Part shown: piece after piece, positions 42,477-54,559 of the stretch
Position numbering within the stretch: position 1 is the stretch's first letter
How the letters are laid out: each line of letters begins with the position of its first letter
Source: Pyrrhosoma nymphula
Lineage: Eukaryota; Arthropoda; Insecta; Odonata; Coenagrionidae
DNA length: 64,000 bases
Assembly: GCA_963573305.1 (NCBI GenBank)
Contig: OY754331.1
Span: 68,251,275-68,315,274, forward strand
Direction of reading: 5' to 3'
Notes under the pieces: model-generated
Told to the model about the DNA's origin: nothing
Seen by the model: only the letters and a program-made list of their open reading frames with translations
Databases searched by the model: none
Position numbers and translations under genes: made by a program

Positions 42477-44151
42477 ACACTTTCGGTTTTTTTTAACAGC
42501 AGTTGAGGTACATAATTACATCCCGTTAGAGTCTATAACAGTGTTAACATTCAAGGTTCTGCTGTGAGTTGTTCAAGTATCGTTTACCGCGTGACGTGGT
42601 TTAAAATGTTGTTTAGATGAAAATAACGATTGGATGGAAAGCATTTAACCAAAATTTGGCTGAGGGACGATGGGTTTACGCTCACCGAAGTACTCAATCC
42701 GTTTTTCATACCTTGAAAAATGTATTTGAGCATTTTAAATGCATGCATGAACGTGGAATTAACTGAATTTTGAAGGTCGACGTACTGAAGCCATGCTAAT
42801 TTTTATTTGCCTTTGAACTCTTAGGAATGTCGCTGTCAGTTTCATGTAGTCCTTCCCATTGCCAAATAGAAAAATTACGTGCATGAAGAAAGTGAGCCGA
42901 GAATGACAGATATCCTCTGCTCATCATTGCATCGGAAAAATCTCGTTTTGGCCTCATCAACGCAGTGCATTGAATGCCGTCACACAGTTATCTTATCAGT
43001 AAGACGCGACCAATGCCATTGTTGTCTAAAAATGGAATTGGCTCCCTGCAGACATCCTAATTTCTACCATTAAGGACATGTTGAGAAGGCTAAAGAAATG
43101 CCATGGATTCGTCACATTTCTATCTATCGGATTGCTTGAACTATTGCGAGTTATGATTAGCATCCTATCGGTTTATCGACCGCAATTTGAATAAGCGTAG
43201 TTGTAGTTTTTTAAGGTCTGGTTAAATTACTCCAATCACACCTATAGCTAACGTTTCGATTTATTTATAAGTATTCATGAGGGTTAAGAATATCATGGAA
43301 AACGGCATGAAACACCAGAATACCATTCAAAGATACTTGGATCATGAACAGATTGATAGTGGAACGTAATTTATATTTTATATAATACCAATGGTATATT
43401 GTATTGTTATAATTGATGTTGAATATAAATGCTAATTTAAGTTAATCAAAGGCAATGTTAATATTTTTAAATAAATCAATACGCTGGAAATAGGTGCTGA
43501 TAGGTGATGAAATAAATGATTGGAATAATTGGCTTAACCTTATTAAAAACCTAATAGTATGCTAAGTTAAGCTTTGTGTTCGCTTGCTGCTTTGGGGCTG
43601 CGTGACTTTTTGTGAGCTGTGTTTTTTTGTAGAAACTTGATGATGCCATGCAGGAGTTCAGTCATGTGGGGAACGTACTTATATATCTTTACAACAACAA
43701 TTTTCAAAGTTTTTGGAGTATTTTTTCGTGAGCCACGTATCTTTGGAGTCGGCTGCCAAATTTGGGCCGGCGTTGGCACAATCTATCCGGAAATTGTCGT
43801 GAGATGCTTGCTTGCTGAGTGAGTGGTCGTGGGTGAACACATTTTGATCTCGATGCACCAAGCGTATTCAACAGGAGAGGCACATTATTTAAGTGTCTTC
43901 GAGGAGGCCTATTGACCTCACCGTATCGGATAAAAATAGTTTTTGACCCTCATTTTCATTGGCTCCGAAGAGTGTATCGCTGGACGGAATTTGGGGTTTT
44001 GTTTTCACTGCATCACTTAAGATCACGCTGTCTTGCTTTGAGGGCAAACATTTTTCGATTAAGAACTTCATTGGTGTAATAGATTTCGTCGAATTACTTC
44101 CGTTCTTGTATTCAGCCGTGTCGGGCAAGATGTGGTGGATGAACATTATGA
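42477..44151. other. Non-coding, nothing recognised
   Basis: No frame, exon or repeat that I can identify. Confidence 0.4.
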
Positions 44152-44558
44152 GCTTAAATAAAAACCTAGTCCCATCCCTGGATGTTTTATTGTATTTACT
44201 TCTCGTTTCTACGCCAAAGGGTCACCCTCTGGTATAGGTAAAGCGAAACTTGGTGGCAACCCCCAACTGTGAATTTCAAGTCACTGAGGGCGAATTCACT
44301 GAGTCAAGTCACTGAGGGCGTTGATGAGCGGGAAAATTTACCAAAGGGCTTAGTTGGGGACTTCCATAGAGAACCTAAGCATCTTTATCCCTTTTGTATG
44401 CTCTACTCTTCCTTAAGTCATTTTCTGAACGAGCGAGTGCCACCAAGTTTTGCCACACCTATACAATCACGATGCATCTGAGGATTATGCTAGCCGTTGA
44501 AACGCGTGGTGCAATAAAACATGCAGTGGACAGAATTAAGTTTTTATTTATTTAAGCT
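44152..44558. mobile_element. Inverted cassette pair with a nested 26-bp TIR element
   Basis: The left arm (about 44152-44212) and right arm (about 44499-44558) are inverted copies (GGATGTTTTATTG against CAATAAAACATGC). The right part reads CATCTGAGGATTATGCTAGC, CGTTGAAACGCGTGGTGC. TGCAT before CTGAGGA can pair with GTGCA after the GAAAC hairpin. Between the arms lies a unit with 26-bp inverted ends at 44233-44258 (TATAGGTAAAGCGAAACTTG and GTGGCA) and 44438-44463. A 16-bp tandem copy CAAGTCACTGAGGGCG sits inside. Confidence 0.65.
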
Positions 44559-45045
44559 TTGCTGTTCTTGTTGGTTAGCATGCTCTCAATTATTTTATTT
44601 TTTCCTCCTTGAAATTTCGTTGCTATATCATCTTTTCAATATGCCGCGTATATTGTGTATGGAACGTGGCGAAGAGAATGTAACATCTCCGGTTGCATTG
44701 GATGTTTTATTAATTTCTTATTTTTTTTAAATAGATACACATTTAGATATTGGTTATACGTTTTGAATGCTGTGGGACAAAGTTACTGTCATTGTGAATT
44801 ATAGCCTAGATTGAATGAGCGAAATGGCATTCAAATGGAGAATGATCGAGCAATGTTTTACCCAGCGATAATTTATTTGTCACATATTTGAACATCTGAT
44901 TAGATAATAAAAAATAAAGGCCCCGAAAAAGCTTTTTATCGTCATTAGCTCTAAGTACTTGTGATAAAGCTATGCTATGTGGTGGAATCTTTGCATTATC
45001 AGTTCTACATGTGGGTGGTTTGGACATGAATAAAGTATGTAAACA

Positions 45046-45452
45046 CAGGGTGTTTACCAATCGGGGAAAGCGCGGATTTCGTCTGGTAGGAAAAGTGCGG
45101 GAATCACATAGTTCATCGGGAATATTTTCGTTATCGTCTGTGTTTCACTTTAGTCTAAATTACAAAATATGATTCGCCTCCTGTATTTTTATCGAAGGTT
45201 AGCTTAACTTCTCAAATTGAAGTCCGCTATTGTTTTGTGCGTGGACTACAAACTTTTTTAATGATAAAGTTCGTAATTACGTTGTAATGGAGTGCGAAAT
45301 GTGTAAATCCACGCGTAATTACGTAATTATGAGGCTACTAATAGATATACCGTGAAAAGAGGAATATAGTGCCATGGAATGTGCGGGAATGTTTTCGTTT
45401 TGGGCCGGGAATAATGCGGGAATATTTTTTGCTCGGTGTAGTGGACACCTTG
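45046..45452. mobile_element. MITE, CAGGGTGT-type ends (copy 1)
   Basis: Left CAGGGTGTTTACCAATCGG, right (reversed) CAAGGTGTCCACTACACCG; internal motifs GTGCGGGAAT repeat near both ends. A second copy is at 60925-61335. CAGGGTGT termini suggest hAT, but no 8-bp duplication is visible. Confidence 0.65.
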
Positions 45453-47914
45453 AAATAGTAGAAGGTGGTTATGTACAGATTTGCCTAAAACTTTTCATGC
45501 GTGTTATTATTAGAGATATTTATAGCTAAAGATGAAAAAATTATATTTTACCGTTTTTGTTTTTTGATACTTTGCTATTTTAACTCGTTTAGATTTGTTG
45601 GACAGACAGAAAAGCGTGAGATATATTTCGTAATAATTCGATTACGTATGTACAGATTTTCTTCTGAACGCGAAATAATGCATTTAATATTATTATAATG
45701 GTTGCAGAGATATGTTATGGTTTTAAGTCGCCTCAAAGGTTCGAAAATACATAAAATATATACTTCGCATACATTTCGAATACCGCGCGGAAAACTATCA
45801 ATAGCTGAAGTCATAACATGCTTTAATTAAGGGGGAAATTTATAATATGATTTCTGTGTCATTTCCATTACTGCATGTATGGTGAGTTTCACCACATAAA
45901 CATAAGACAGATACCCACTTCAACGAAATGTGATTAAAAAATTTTTTTCGTCTTGAAAAATTGTTTAAAATTTGCACTCAACGACCCACGGTTTCCGCTC
46001 CAGCCACATAAAAAAAGAAGCCACGAGTAAAGGTTTTAACGTGTCGCGCGGACGGAAACTTAATGTTTTCTTCCAACCATATTTTCAGTTGTCATTTGTT
46101 TTTTGGTTGTCTTCCTCCTACCATACACCATTTTTCAACCGCTTTTAAAGCTGTTATACACGAGTTTCTTAACTGTGCAGTTTTGATGAACAGTAATTGC
46201 GAGAACGCGGGCACGGAATTAAGGCAGGAGCTATTTTCCTACCTCTCATTAATGCATTTTTGCAGTCATTCTAGATATTCTCCGCTTTACGCGAAGCAAT
46301 TTTCACAGTACATCCATCCGTACTACGCAGATTGTGCAGTAAGGTGCCTCTTGTACAAGTGCTTTTAAAAACTTAAAACTTTTATGGCTTTTAGGAGGTG
46401 TTAAAATTACGATAGGCAGCCAAAGATTTGCTATTCAAAATCATGGAAGGGGATGTCATAATTTAGTCTCGTGCTTTTAGTATATACTCTAGTTACTTCC
46501 GTGTCCAAAGATTTTGGAAGATATATTAAAGCCGTTGTTGTAAACCTATAGACACACCGATGCTTCCTGGTTGTGAACTTCTAAGGAAAGTAAGTTACGC
46601 CATTGCTAGACCTCATGGAATAAGACAGAAAATTCTATTGGTACTGACAGGCTCTGAATAAATTTGACGCTTCTTCTTTTCCTGTTCCCCGTGCAAAGTT
46701 TTCGTAAATTTACTTTTGGAGGACTGCCAACCCATATCTGGTGTTTTGTTGGAGCAGGTGCCTTTGTTCGGAGAGGAATCTCCAGTTATTCTGCTCCACG
46801 AATGAGGATCGTGAGGAGCGTAAAATATGTGGCTGCGAAATGTCGTGTTCAATTTGGCTTGATTTGGGGTCTTGCCTGCTCCATATGAATATTAAATTTC
46901 GTTCAAAAAAATATGATGTGGTGAGGGTGGTTGGTCCATCATAATTGCCACCTGATAACCCGTCAAAAATGACAGCCAAAATACCCAGTCATGCAAATCT
47001 TAATTTTATCTATTGTACTACTGTTACACATTGACCACTTTCGTAGTTTTTTTTGCTTTTCATTATTCATTTCACTTATTAAATTAAAAAGATTCGGCTA
47101 AACCAAGAAAGGAATATTGGTTCTAAGGGGTTTCTGTTGTCTAAGGGTTATATTTTTGTGTATGGAATGATTTTTTTGAAATGCATAATATTTTAAGAAA
47201 TAGTTTATTATTATTATTTGGGTTGCATGAATGGAGGTAAAATATTTAAAGAGCTCATGGGACAATTCTAGAAGAAGCAGGCTGTCCTATTTGAAGAGCC
47301 TATTATCCAGGCTGAAGAACTACCTGTAATGCCTGTGATGATGATACCCCATGTGTCTGGCGCTTAAATCCGATCAAAAAATTCTGTTTATAGCTTTGAA
47401 AAGGTGAAAAAACCTTCGAGGGTGTTATTTTAAAATGGTGGATGCCATTCCGTTTCTTGAAAATATATTCTTTGGAAAGAAGAGAGCATTAAGTGAGGCA
47501 CGGTGCAGGCAGATAATTCCCCAGAGTAAATGAAACTTGGGGCCTACATTATGGAGAAAGTTGGCTTCTTAACAGGGGGATTTAAAACATTTAGAACCGA
47601 CTTTCATTACTTGCCTCGCAGTGAGCATTTTAGCTTCTTTTTCACTCATTAATTATTGACTTACTCCTACCCTTTCCTCGGGCCGAGCACAATTCACCGA
47701 TCTGCAGCCATCTGGCATCAGCCAGATCTGGGATAAAATTAGAGGAGACGCCTTATTTATGATGAATTATCGTCTCTAGATAGATTTCAATCATAAATAC
47801 GCAATCGATATGAATAATGTATTAGTAGCCGTTTGTGTTTATTTATTTTTTTAACGAAAGGAGCTTTCTCCTGAGTCTTTGCTTATTTAAGCAGAAAGAA
47901 GTAAAATACATTCA
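45453..47914. other. Non-coding, nothing recognised
   Basis: AT-rich sequence without identifiable genes or repeats. Confidence 0.4.
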
Positions 47915-48190
47915 TACGTACACTCCCATCTCGCTGTTCCCTTTCGGGGTAGGCCAAACAAATTAAAATGAAAATAAGCCAAAAAATGTATCCTCTGTGA
48001 TAGGTCTGTAAAGCTGACTCAGCTTCAATGATTTCCTCTTTACTGCCCTATCCTAGAATGAATCTTTTGTTTCAGTTACCGTCATACACTGCTTCGTAAA
48101 ACCCCTCCTATTGTTAAGAGTTTGAGACTCCTAAAATTCCTCCTCCTAAGAGTTTCTTCTACCATACTTATCCACGAATTCCTCGGTCTA
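47915..48190 (+). repeat. Dispersed repeat (copy 1), RTE-tail- or SINE-like
   Basis: CCCATCTCGCTGTTCCCTTT, CGGGGTAGGCC, then TTCCTCTTTACTGCCCTATC. The same blocks in the same order appear at 54938-55140 (CCCATCACGCTGTTCCGTTT, CAGGGTAGCCC, TTCTTCCATACTGCCCAATC), and weakly at 40845-40925. Confidence 0.6.
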
Positions 48191-48379
48191 CTTAGTCCTC
48201 TTATACATTTCTCTCCAATCTTATAGATATGTTAAGTTATTCGACTCTAATTCCTACTCTCAACCTGGCCAAACCAACGAAGCACGCTATTTTCATTCAT
48301 GTCCATCACTGGAGCTCCCAACCCACATTCTTTCATCACTCACTTATTCCTAACCCTATCCATCCTACGTTTGCCTCAA

Positions 48380-48627
48380 ATAAGTCGGATAAACCTCCAT
48401 CGTCTCAGGCTCAACCTTGTGGAAGTTCATTTTATCGTAAATGAAACGGAAAACTTTGTTATATTCCACCAATTTATTTTCAGGTACTACTAGTTTCGAC
48501 GCAGCGGCGTCATCTTCAGGTACAAAAAAAGAAGATGACGCTGCTGCGTCGAAACTAGTAGTACCTGAAAATAAATTGGTGGAATATTACAAAGTTTTCC
48601 GTTTCATTTACGATAAGTCGGATAAAC
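48380..48627. mobile_element. Palindromic cassette insertion, 15-bp target duplication
   Basis: The insert (48395-48612) is flanked by ATAAGTCGGATAAAC at 48380-48394 and 48613-48627. The arms (about 48431-48520 and 48525-48617) are near-perfect complements. On the minus strand: GTACCTGAAGATGACGCC, GCTGCGTCGAAACTAGTAGT, ACCTGAAAATAAATTGG. Here the hairpin GACGC/GCGTC between CTGAAGAT and GAAAC is perfect. The plus-strand copy has lost the CT of CTGAAGA. Confidence 0.9.
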
Positions 48628-49360
48628 TTATTTTAAACCGTAAGACTTGTGTTTTGGGGTGGTTGGGCGTTGGTATTCCTGTTAGCAGTTCCCGCTCTTT
48701 GTTTGACGCAGTGTTGACGCTATTAATGTTAATTCTTCTCGCCCTTTCGACCGGGTTAGGTTCTCCATCTCATTGTCAGCCTAAGTTTCGATGTGAGACT
48801 ATTCCATCGTCTTCGGGGCAATTAGGTTTCTATATAGCACCTGACGTTTTTTTTTCAAGAAACAGTTTTAAAAAATATAATATTATTTTATTGCATTTTT
48901 TGTTCGGTTATGGGTTGCTGTAAAGTAAAACAGGTCAATACTATTGCTCAAAACGTTTTTACCCGAACGTTTTTTCTTCAATTTGGTTTAGAATATAATT
49001 TATACTATAACTTTTTATAGGACCTATTAATTTTAATTTCCTTGTCAAAATATTTGTCTCTTGAGTAATTATTGAATTGTAGTCACCGACAGTTCTCTTC
49101 CGTTTTTATTGTAACAAATTTAAAGTTTTAAGAAATTTTCACTTTTCAATTAGCCATTTGTCAATCAATTAATAATTATACGTCATGAAAATAGGGATAG
49201 CTGAAGTAATTTAGACTGTCACAGATATTACATTCACTTAGGAAGACCTCAAAAAATTTTACATTCATAAATTCACTTTAGTGTGGTACAATGGGAAACG
49301 GAGTTACACAGAGACCGCGCAAAAGTACCTGCTATCCCTCCTGATTACTTTTCCTCGTGC

Positions 49361-49572
49361 ATTTTGTCGGCCCCAGTGGCGGCGGGGTTAAGTCCTCGCC
49401 TGCTAAACCGAGGGTCGCGGGTTCGAGTCCCGCCTGAGTGGATTTTTCACCACTCAGGACGTGAGTGTTTGTGTTCGTCCATTGATATATGTTACAACAC
49501 CCGATGTAAAAGGCCGTCAGTGCTGTTTTCGGGGATGTTAAAATAAATAAATAAAATAAAATAAATAAATCT
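49361..49572 (+). mobile_element. tRNA-derived SINE with AAATA tail
   Basis: GCCCCAGTGGCGGCGGGGTT, AAGTCCTCGCCTGC is the tRNA 5' half with a box A-like region, and GGGTTCGAGTCCCGCC carries a perfect box B, as in a type II (Ser/Leu-like) tRNA. A body of about 75 bp (GTGAGTGTTTGTGTTCGTCC...GATGTAAAAGGCCGTCAG) leads to a tail of AAATA/AAAATA units at about 49543-49570. CTTTTCCT occurs both before (about 49348) and after (about 49572) and may be the target duplication. Confidence 0.85.
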
Positions 49573-49639
49573 CTTTTCCTAGAGCATACCACGCACTTCC
49601 TTGATGGATGAGTTTTTTTATCTGTAGGAGGGATTATAT

Positions 49640-51153
49640 CGGGGAAATGTCTCTCGGTGATTCGTCGGGGGTGGGCTACTGCGGGTGTCTGCCTATGGGG
49701 ATGGAACCTGCCTATGGGGATGGAACACTGGGAAAATTTATTTCCAAGATTTTTTCAATGAGGTCCAGCCTGAAATTTAGGTGGGATTTTCTGCCCCCTG
49801 ATTTAGTGTATAACACAAAAGAATTCCACGTACTTATTTCCAATAAGTGGAAAAATATTTTCTCATAATATTTTTTCCCCTCTTTCGCGGAATGGGATAG
49901 TCAGCCAAATGTTGACCTACCCGGTCAACGCCCCCCATCGTCTCATTATAATCTACCACTACCTTTTGGCTTTAGCACTGGCACACCCTTTTTTTCTGTT
50001 TCCCCCATTGCACCGTTGTGCACAGTAGAAAGAAACGTAACTTCTTTCTTGTCTTTCCATCTGAGCACCATTATTTTTCCCTTCTGGAACGCAATTACTT
50101 CCCCCTTTTCATTTTTTTCTTTGCTCCTTCCGGCATTCCTTTCCTGGTAATTCTCAATGTGCCATAAGTGTCACATGACTTGGAAATAAGAGTCTCAGCC
50201 AGTTGTGGTGAGGTGTAAAAATTGTCCGTTGTGACGCAGTAACCTTTCCCGAATAACGGCTTCATGAGTGTGAAAACAACTTTTGATGACATTGGCATGC
50301 CATCAAAATCTGCATCCAGTAGTGTCCCTTTTCCGGTGTATATTATTGTAGACCAAATGTAACCACTCTTTGACTCACATAGAGCGAACGTCTTTATACC
50401 AAATCTGGCTCTTTTAGTGGGTATGTACTGACGCCAACTCAATCGTCCTTTATACAGAAGAAGGCTTTCGTCTATTGTTACGTCCCTTTCTGGCGTATAT
50501 AAATGACTGAATTTTTCAGTAAGTATATCAAAATTCGGCCAGATTTTGTTTAGCTTAGGGTTCGGGTGTATTTCCGGTCTATATTCCTCGTTATTGCTGA
50601 AATGCAAAAATTGACGGATTCTGGAAAATCGCCGGTAAGCCATGGTTTCACTGAAAAAGGGAGTATTTAGTACCCTTCTTGTAGACCAAAAGTGTTCTTG
50701 CTCAGGTTTACGAACAATGCTTTGAAGTATTATCAGCGCGAGGAATATACGCATTTCAGGAACACTGACATCGCGTCATTGATCTTTTGATGTTGAAGGC
50801 TTATTGCGTAAACACTGATCAGCATATTGATTCGTCTCAGAGCTTATTAGTTCCAGCACTTGATTATGAAAAAACGATTGAAAAAAATAGTTCATACCAC
50901 AATCAGGATCAACTTCGAAATTCATGGTAGAGTTACCTTCAATGTTGAATCTTGGAGGTGCAGGAGGGGGAGGACATGAAGTGTTCACCGACCGCCAATT
51001 TCTGTCTACTGTCGGATCTTCATCCTCGGTATCTTCAGATTCAACGTCCGACTGCTCTGAGAAGCTTGAATCTGAACCTGAGTGCTCGATATCCTCTTCA
51101 AATTCCTCGTCAGAAGCGCCAACAGCCAAATCACTTTCCACATCACTATCCAT
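49640..51153 (-). pseudogene. piggyBac-family transposase, lightly damaged
   Basis: ATG 51153 opens MDSDVESDLAVGASDEEFEE, an acidic N-terminus. The frame runs to a TGA at 50776-50778 (KDQ, stop, RDVSVPEMRIFLALIILQ), which most simply was a Trp codon. It then continues through VTIDESLLLYKGRLSWRQYI (first Asp, about 50475) and CVTTDNFYTSPQLAETL (second Asp, about 50225). A one-base loss in a G-run near 50097 shifts the frame to GEVIAFQKGKIMVLRWKDKK and VVDYNETMGGVDRVGQHLAD (third Asp, about 49905), ending with YEKIFFHLLEISTWNSFVLY. The terminal cysteine cluster is not recognisable. Two main lesions suggest a younger copy than the one at 15-16.5 kb. Confidence 0.9.
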
Positions 51154-52237
51154 GACATGAAAGGGTCTAATCTCACATAACTCAATCAGCTCCAAGGTGA
51201 CGTTATGAGATGCACAACTCAAGGGAAATGCAAGATGTGTACACTGAGACGCACGATGAAAAACTAACTTGTTCTCAAAATTACAGGCCATGGAGAAAGG
51301 TCAACGACAGGATAACCAAGGTCATTTTCCGGGAAAACAGAGTGACGGTAAAGAAAAGCCTTCCCTTTCCGTAGCATAGTGTCATAAAATCCCTTTTACG
51401 GGCGAAAAGAATGCACTATAGGGAAGAGTAGGGAACAGAACAAGTGCGAAAACCAAGGAACTGAGGAAAACATTTTCGCAAGGTCACGGAAAAGGGTACC
51501 GAATGCTAAACACGGTTGTGGTCGGCGATAATGAGAAAGGAAGCCGGGAAACGTGTGAAAATACAAAGGGATTGGTGAAAGCGGAAGGGATTAGGATGGA
51601 GGGGCCGCAGAGGGTCGGTGAACCACACACCTTCCCTCTGCGGACCCTTCAACTCCAGAAGGGACTTGCCTATGCCAATAACATGAACAGAAATCCGTGA
51701 AGACTTCCGCGGAGTCTTCGGCTTGGAGAGACATGGTTTTCGGGTCTTCCTCCGCGTCTATCCATTTTCTCCTAGACAATATTTCGAACAGATGTTGACG
51801 TATTTTACAAAAACACGCCATGGTATGTGTTAGTACCATGAAACACGCTTCATTAGTCATCGCTTTACCGATATATTCCTATATCCTTTATTCGTCCTTT
51901 TTATGTCTCGTTGCATAAAACTTGACGTTGCCTTTGGGGTAGCTCGCGGGCTAGAACGTAATGTAATTTCGAAGTGACTGCGAGAGATTTTTTACTAATC
52001 CCAAAACGAAGTATCACCGTTACGATATTATGTAGCACAACTGTTATTTTTGCATCCAATATTTCCCGTGATAGTCTTAATCTACTGCAAGTAGCATTAT
52101 GAGCCACATATATTACAAATAAATGCAATATTTTTTGCAAGTGTTATTATAATTGAATGCAAAATGCATGGGTTGATATTACTTCTACAAATATAAATCA
52201 AATTCGATATAGATTTATACAATATACGAGCAGGGAA
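51154..52237. other. Upstream of piggyBac transposase; no gene
   Basis: Possibly the 5' region of the piggyBac element. A GC-rich block near 51600-51670 holds short inverted repeats (CGCAGAGGGTCGG / CCCTCTGCGG). No other feature. Confidence 0.35.
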
Positions 52238-52277
52238 TGCGCTAAATCTCACGCGAGAACACGTGAGATTTAGCGCA
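52238..52277. repeat. Perfect 16-bp hairpin
   Basis: Arms TGCGCTAAATCTCACG (52238-52253) and CGTGAGATTTAGCGCA (52262-52277) are fully complementary with an 8-nt loop. It sits in unique-looking sequence. Confidence 0.85.
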
Positions 52278-52416
52278 TCACCGGGGTAAGCGTTACGAAC
52301 ATTATGACGCAATTACACACGCTAATACATCGAGAAAAGTCTAAAAAACTGGCTAGATATGGGCCTGTGTGTCCGCAAATGTCATCTACTGGCTGAAGAT
52401 TGAATATCTACGAAGG

Positions 52417-52545
52417 GGACGAAATATTTCGTCCGGAGCAGGGAATGGAACGAAAACAGCAGCGAGGACGAGATAATACGCCCTCGTCAGAATCTGCTAG
52501 ACTGGCGCGGACGAGATATTATGCCCGCGTCAGGGAAGGGGTTAA
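52417..52545. mobile_element. piggyBac-type terminus with three hairpin iterons
   Basis: Read in reverse from TTAA (52542-52545): CCCCTTCCCTGACGCGGG, the start of a piggyBac-like end. Three related near-palindromes follow: CGCGGACGAGATATTATGCC (52506-52529), GGACGAGATAATACGCCC (52466-52483) and the perfect GGACGAAATATTTCGTCC (52417-52434). These look like subterminal transposase-binding repeats. It may be the far end of the piggyBac whose transposase starts at 51153, or a separate MITE. Confidence 0.6.
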
Positions 52546-54060
52546 AGCGACGGAAAAGTCTTTCATCGAATCGTCTGTGGACACGAAGAACCTAACCCAG
52601 TGGGAAGCCCCTGAAAAACTTATATCAATTGTACGCCGGGAAACCATAAAGCGTTTCCCTGAAGCTATTAGCTACTGAGAGTATGCATGCAAGTTCTCAT
52701 GCATTCTAATCATTCATTTCTCGAGTTACTTGTGCCTATCGGCCTCGGGCCATAAAATGAGATGTGTGGTCGCTATGCTAGTGGTTACCGAAAGCTTAAT
52801 ATAGTTTTTTTTGGCATTGTGTAGCAAGTATAATTGTCACAGGAAGTCAAGTTTGAATTGCGGAAATCAACTTTTTGTGAACAATATGCTGAAATTTAGA
52901 ACCTGTGGGTCTGACATAAAAGAAGTCACCTATGCGCCAAAATGTTTTGTTTAAAACCTCTAGTTTAGGTACTGTTACTGAAGATGCCGCTGTGTGAGAA
53001 CAAATTTTTTGGGCTAATCAATTATATTTAATTGTGCCCAAGTGTTCGTCTGTATCATCGCCGTTGGTACTAGTGGCGAATAACTTATGTATTTGCAAAT
53101 TCCTTGACTACTACAGTATTATTCTGACAATGAAGATTTTCTTGGAAACAGAACACATTACGTGTTACGAAAACTTTTCAAGGCGGAACAATGTTGTTAA
53201 TAATATCCTGAATTGCCAGGTAGTGTGCATTATTCTCAAAAACATTCCAGGATCGCCCCCTTAAAAACTAGACGTCATTCCATTGATTTTGATGCTTGTT
53301 ATTCACAAACCTTTGTCTAAAATATCCGTGTGGTAATCTGTTTTCCACCGGCGAGGCTATCGGAACGTAGAAATCTCAATTTAGTACAATTTCAAGGATA
53401 AAACCGTTATCTGCGGTTCTCTATATTTCTGTATTGAACCCCACCGACAATTATAAGCCGTCCCTTGACCTAGGTTCTTATCCGAGGTCAAATTTGTCAT
53501 TCGTTGTGTACGGGTAATTATGTAGCCTCATTAAAGATTTCGTTGTGAAAAATACATTTTTTTGGTGGTGAACTTAACGATCGTGTAAGTGACAGTACTG
53601 ATGAAGAAATAATACTTATACCCCTTCTGGATCGCTTGGTGTTTTCGCGATAGGTATTTTCAGTTCCCATACATCAGATTTGGGCCTTGCGTCTCAATCA
53701 TCCTCCACCAACTTCGAATTACTTGCTAATCTGTTTGCTCGAATCGCCCGCCAAGGGTTTTCGCAGATTTGCCTTGAGCTACTTTATGGCGGCCAACGTT
53801 GAATTTTTAACGAAAAGTAAGGCTAAAACTGTTTTTCGAGTATTTGAGCAGTATAGCACTTATCATCATTACTCTTGAATAACATTCGGCTGTTCGATTA
53901 TACCTTACTGAGCGCTAAAATATTCGAGTATGTAACGTATTTGAATATCCAACGGTCCTCGATATTTTGCCTCATTGATATCACTTTGACGAATAGCCTT
54001 TGATTATCAATATCCTTAACCATCCAATACGAAAATGAAAATCAACAGTTTTAGTACAAT
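52546..54060. other. Non-coding, nothing recognised
   Basis: No gene or repeat identified. Confidence 0.4.
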
Positions 54061-54220
54061 ACTCCAAAATGGGTGAAATTCGCCATGAAAGAATCGTTTG
54101 ACTTGACAGGGATACGAACCCGGATCTCCCAAATGCTGGTCAGATGTGTTACAGGCCAGTTACACCACCAAGCCATCTTAATTCAAGGCGAATTTCAACG
54201 GGAATTTTACGGACAAGTCG
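54061..54220 (-). repeat. tRNA-SINE copy, same family as 20.6 kb
   Basis: The plus strand shows GAAATTCGCCATGAAAGAAT, CGAACCCGGATCTCCCAAA, CCATCTTAATTCAAGG; reversed, this matches the 20.6-kb SINE over about 130 bp. Box B is degraded (GGTTCGTATCC on the minus strand). Confidence 0.8.
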
Positions 54221-54334
54221 TTATCGTCCCCAGTCTACACGAAAGCGCAGGAGACGTTTTCGTGGATGATATTCAACGGTCGCGGAGAATAAACCCAGCA
54301 TTGTCGCTTTAGTACGACCAACTTTTGACAATTT

Positions 54335-54550
54335 TCCAATCATTGCGATGGCACAAATGATGTGGTACGCAGTCACGCGCACGGGTTCAAAGATATGCAC
54401 CAAAGAGGGTTGAAATTCGCCGTGAAAAATCAATCCCGGTAAAGTCAAATGATTTGTTCAAAGCGAATTTCACCCTCTTTGGTGTATATCTTTGCACCCG
54501 TGCGAGTGACTGCGTACCACATCATTTGTTCAGTCGCAATGATTGTAAAA
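54335..54550. repeat. Inverted pair of SINE bodies
   Basis: About 54340-54425 and 54455-54545 are inverted copies (GATGTGGTACGCAGTCAC against GTGACTGCGTACCACATC, and ATATGCACCAAAGAGGGT against its complement). The loop has TCAATCCCGGTAAAGTCAAA, a tRNA-like end. The arms match the SINE body at 20881-20950. Confidence 0.8.
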
Positions 54551-54559
54551 AAATATTGT

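Noticed and set aside
49366..49440. A functional tRNA-Ser/Leu gene
   Set aside because: It is followed by a SINE body and an AAATA tail; there is no terminator run directly after the tRNA part.
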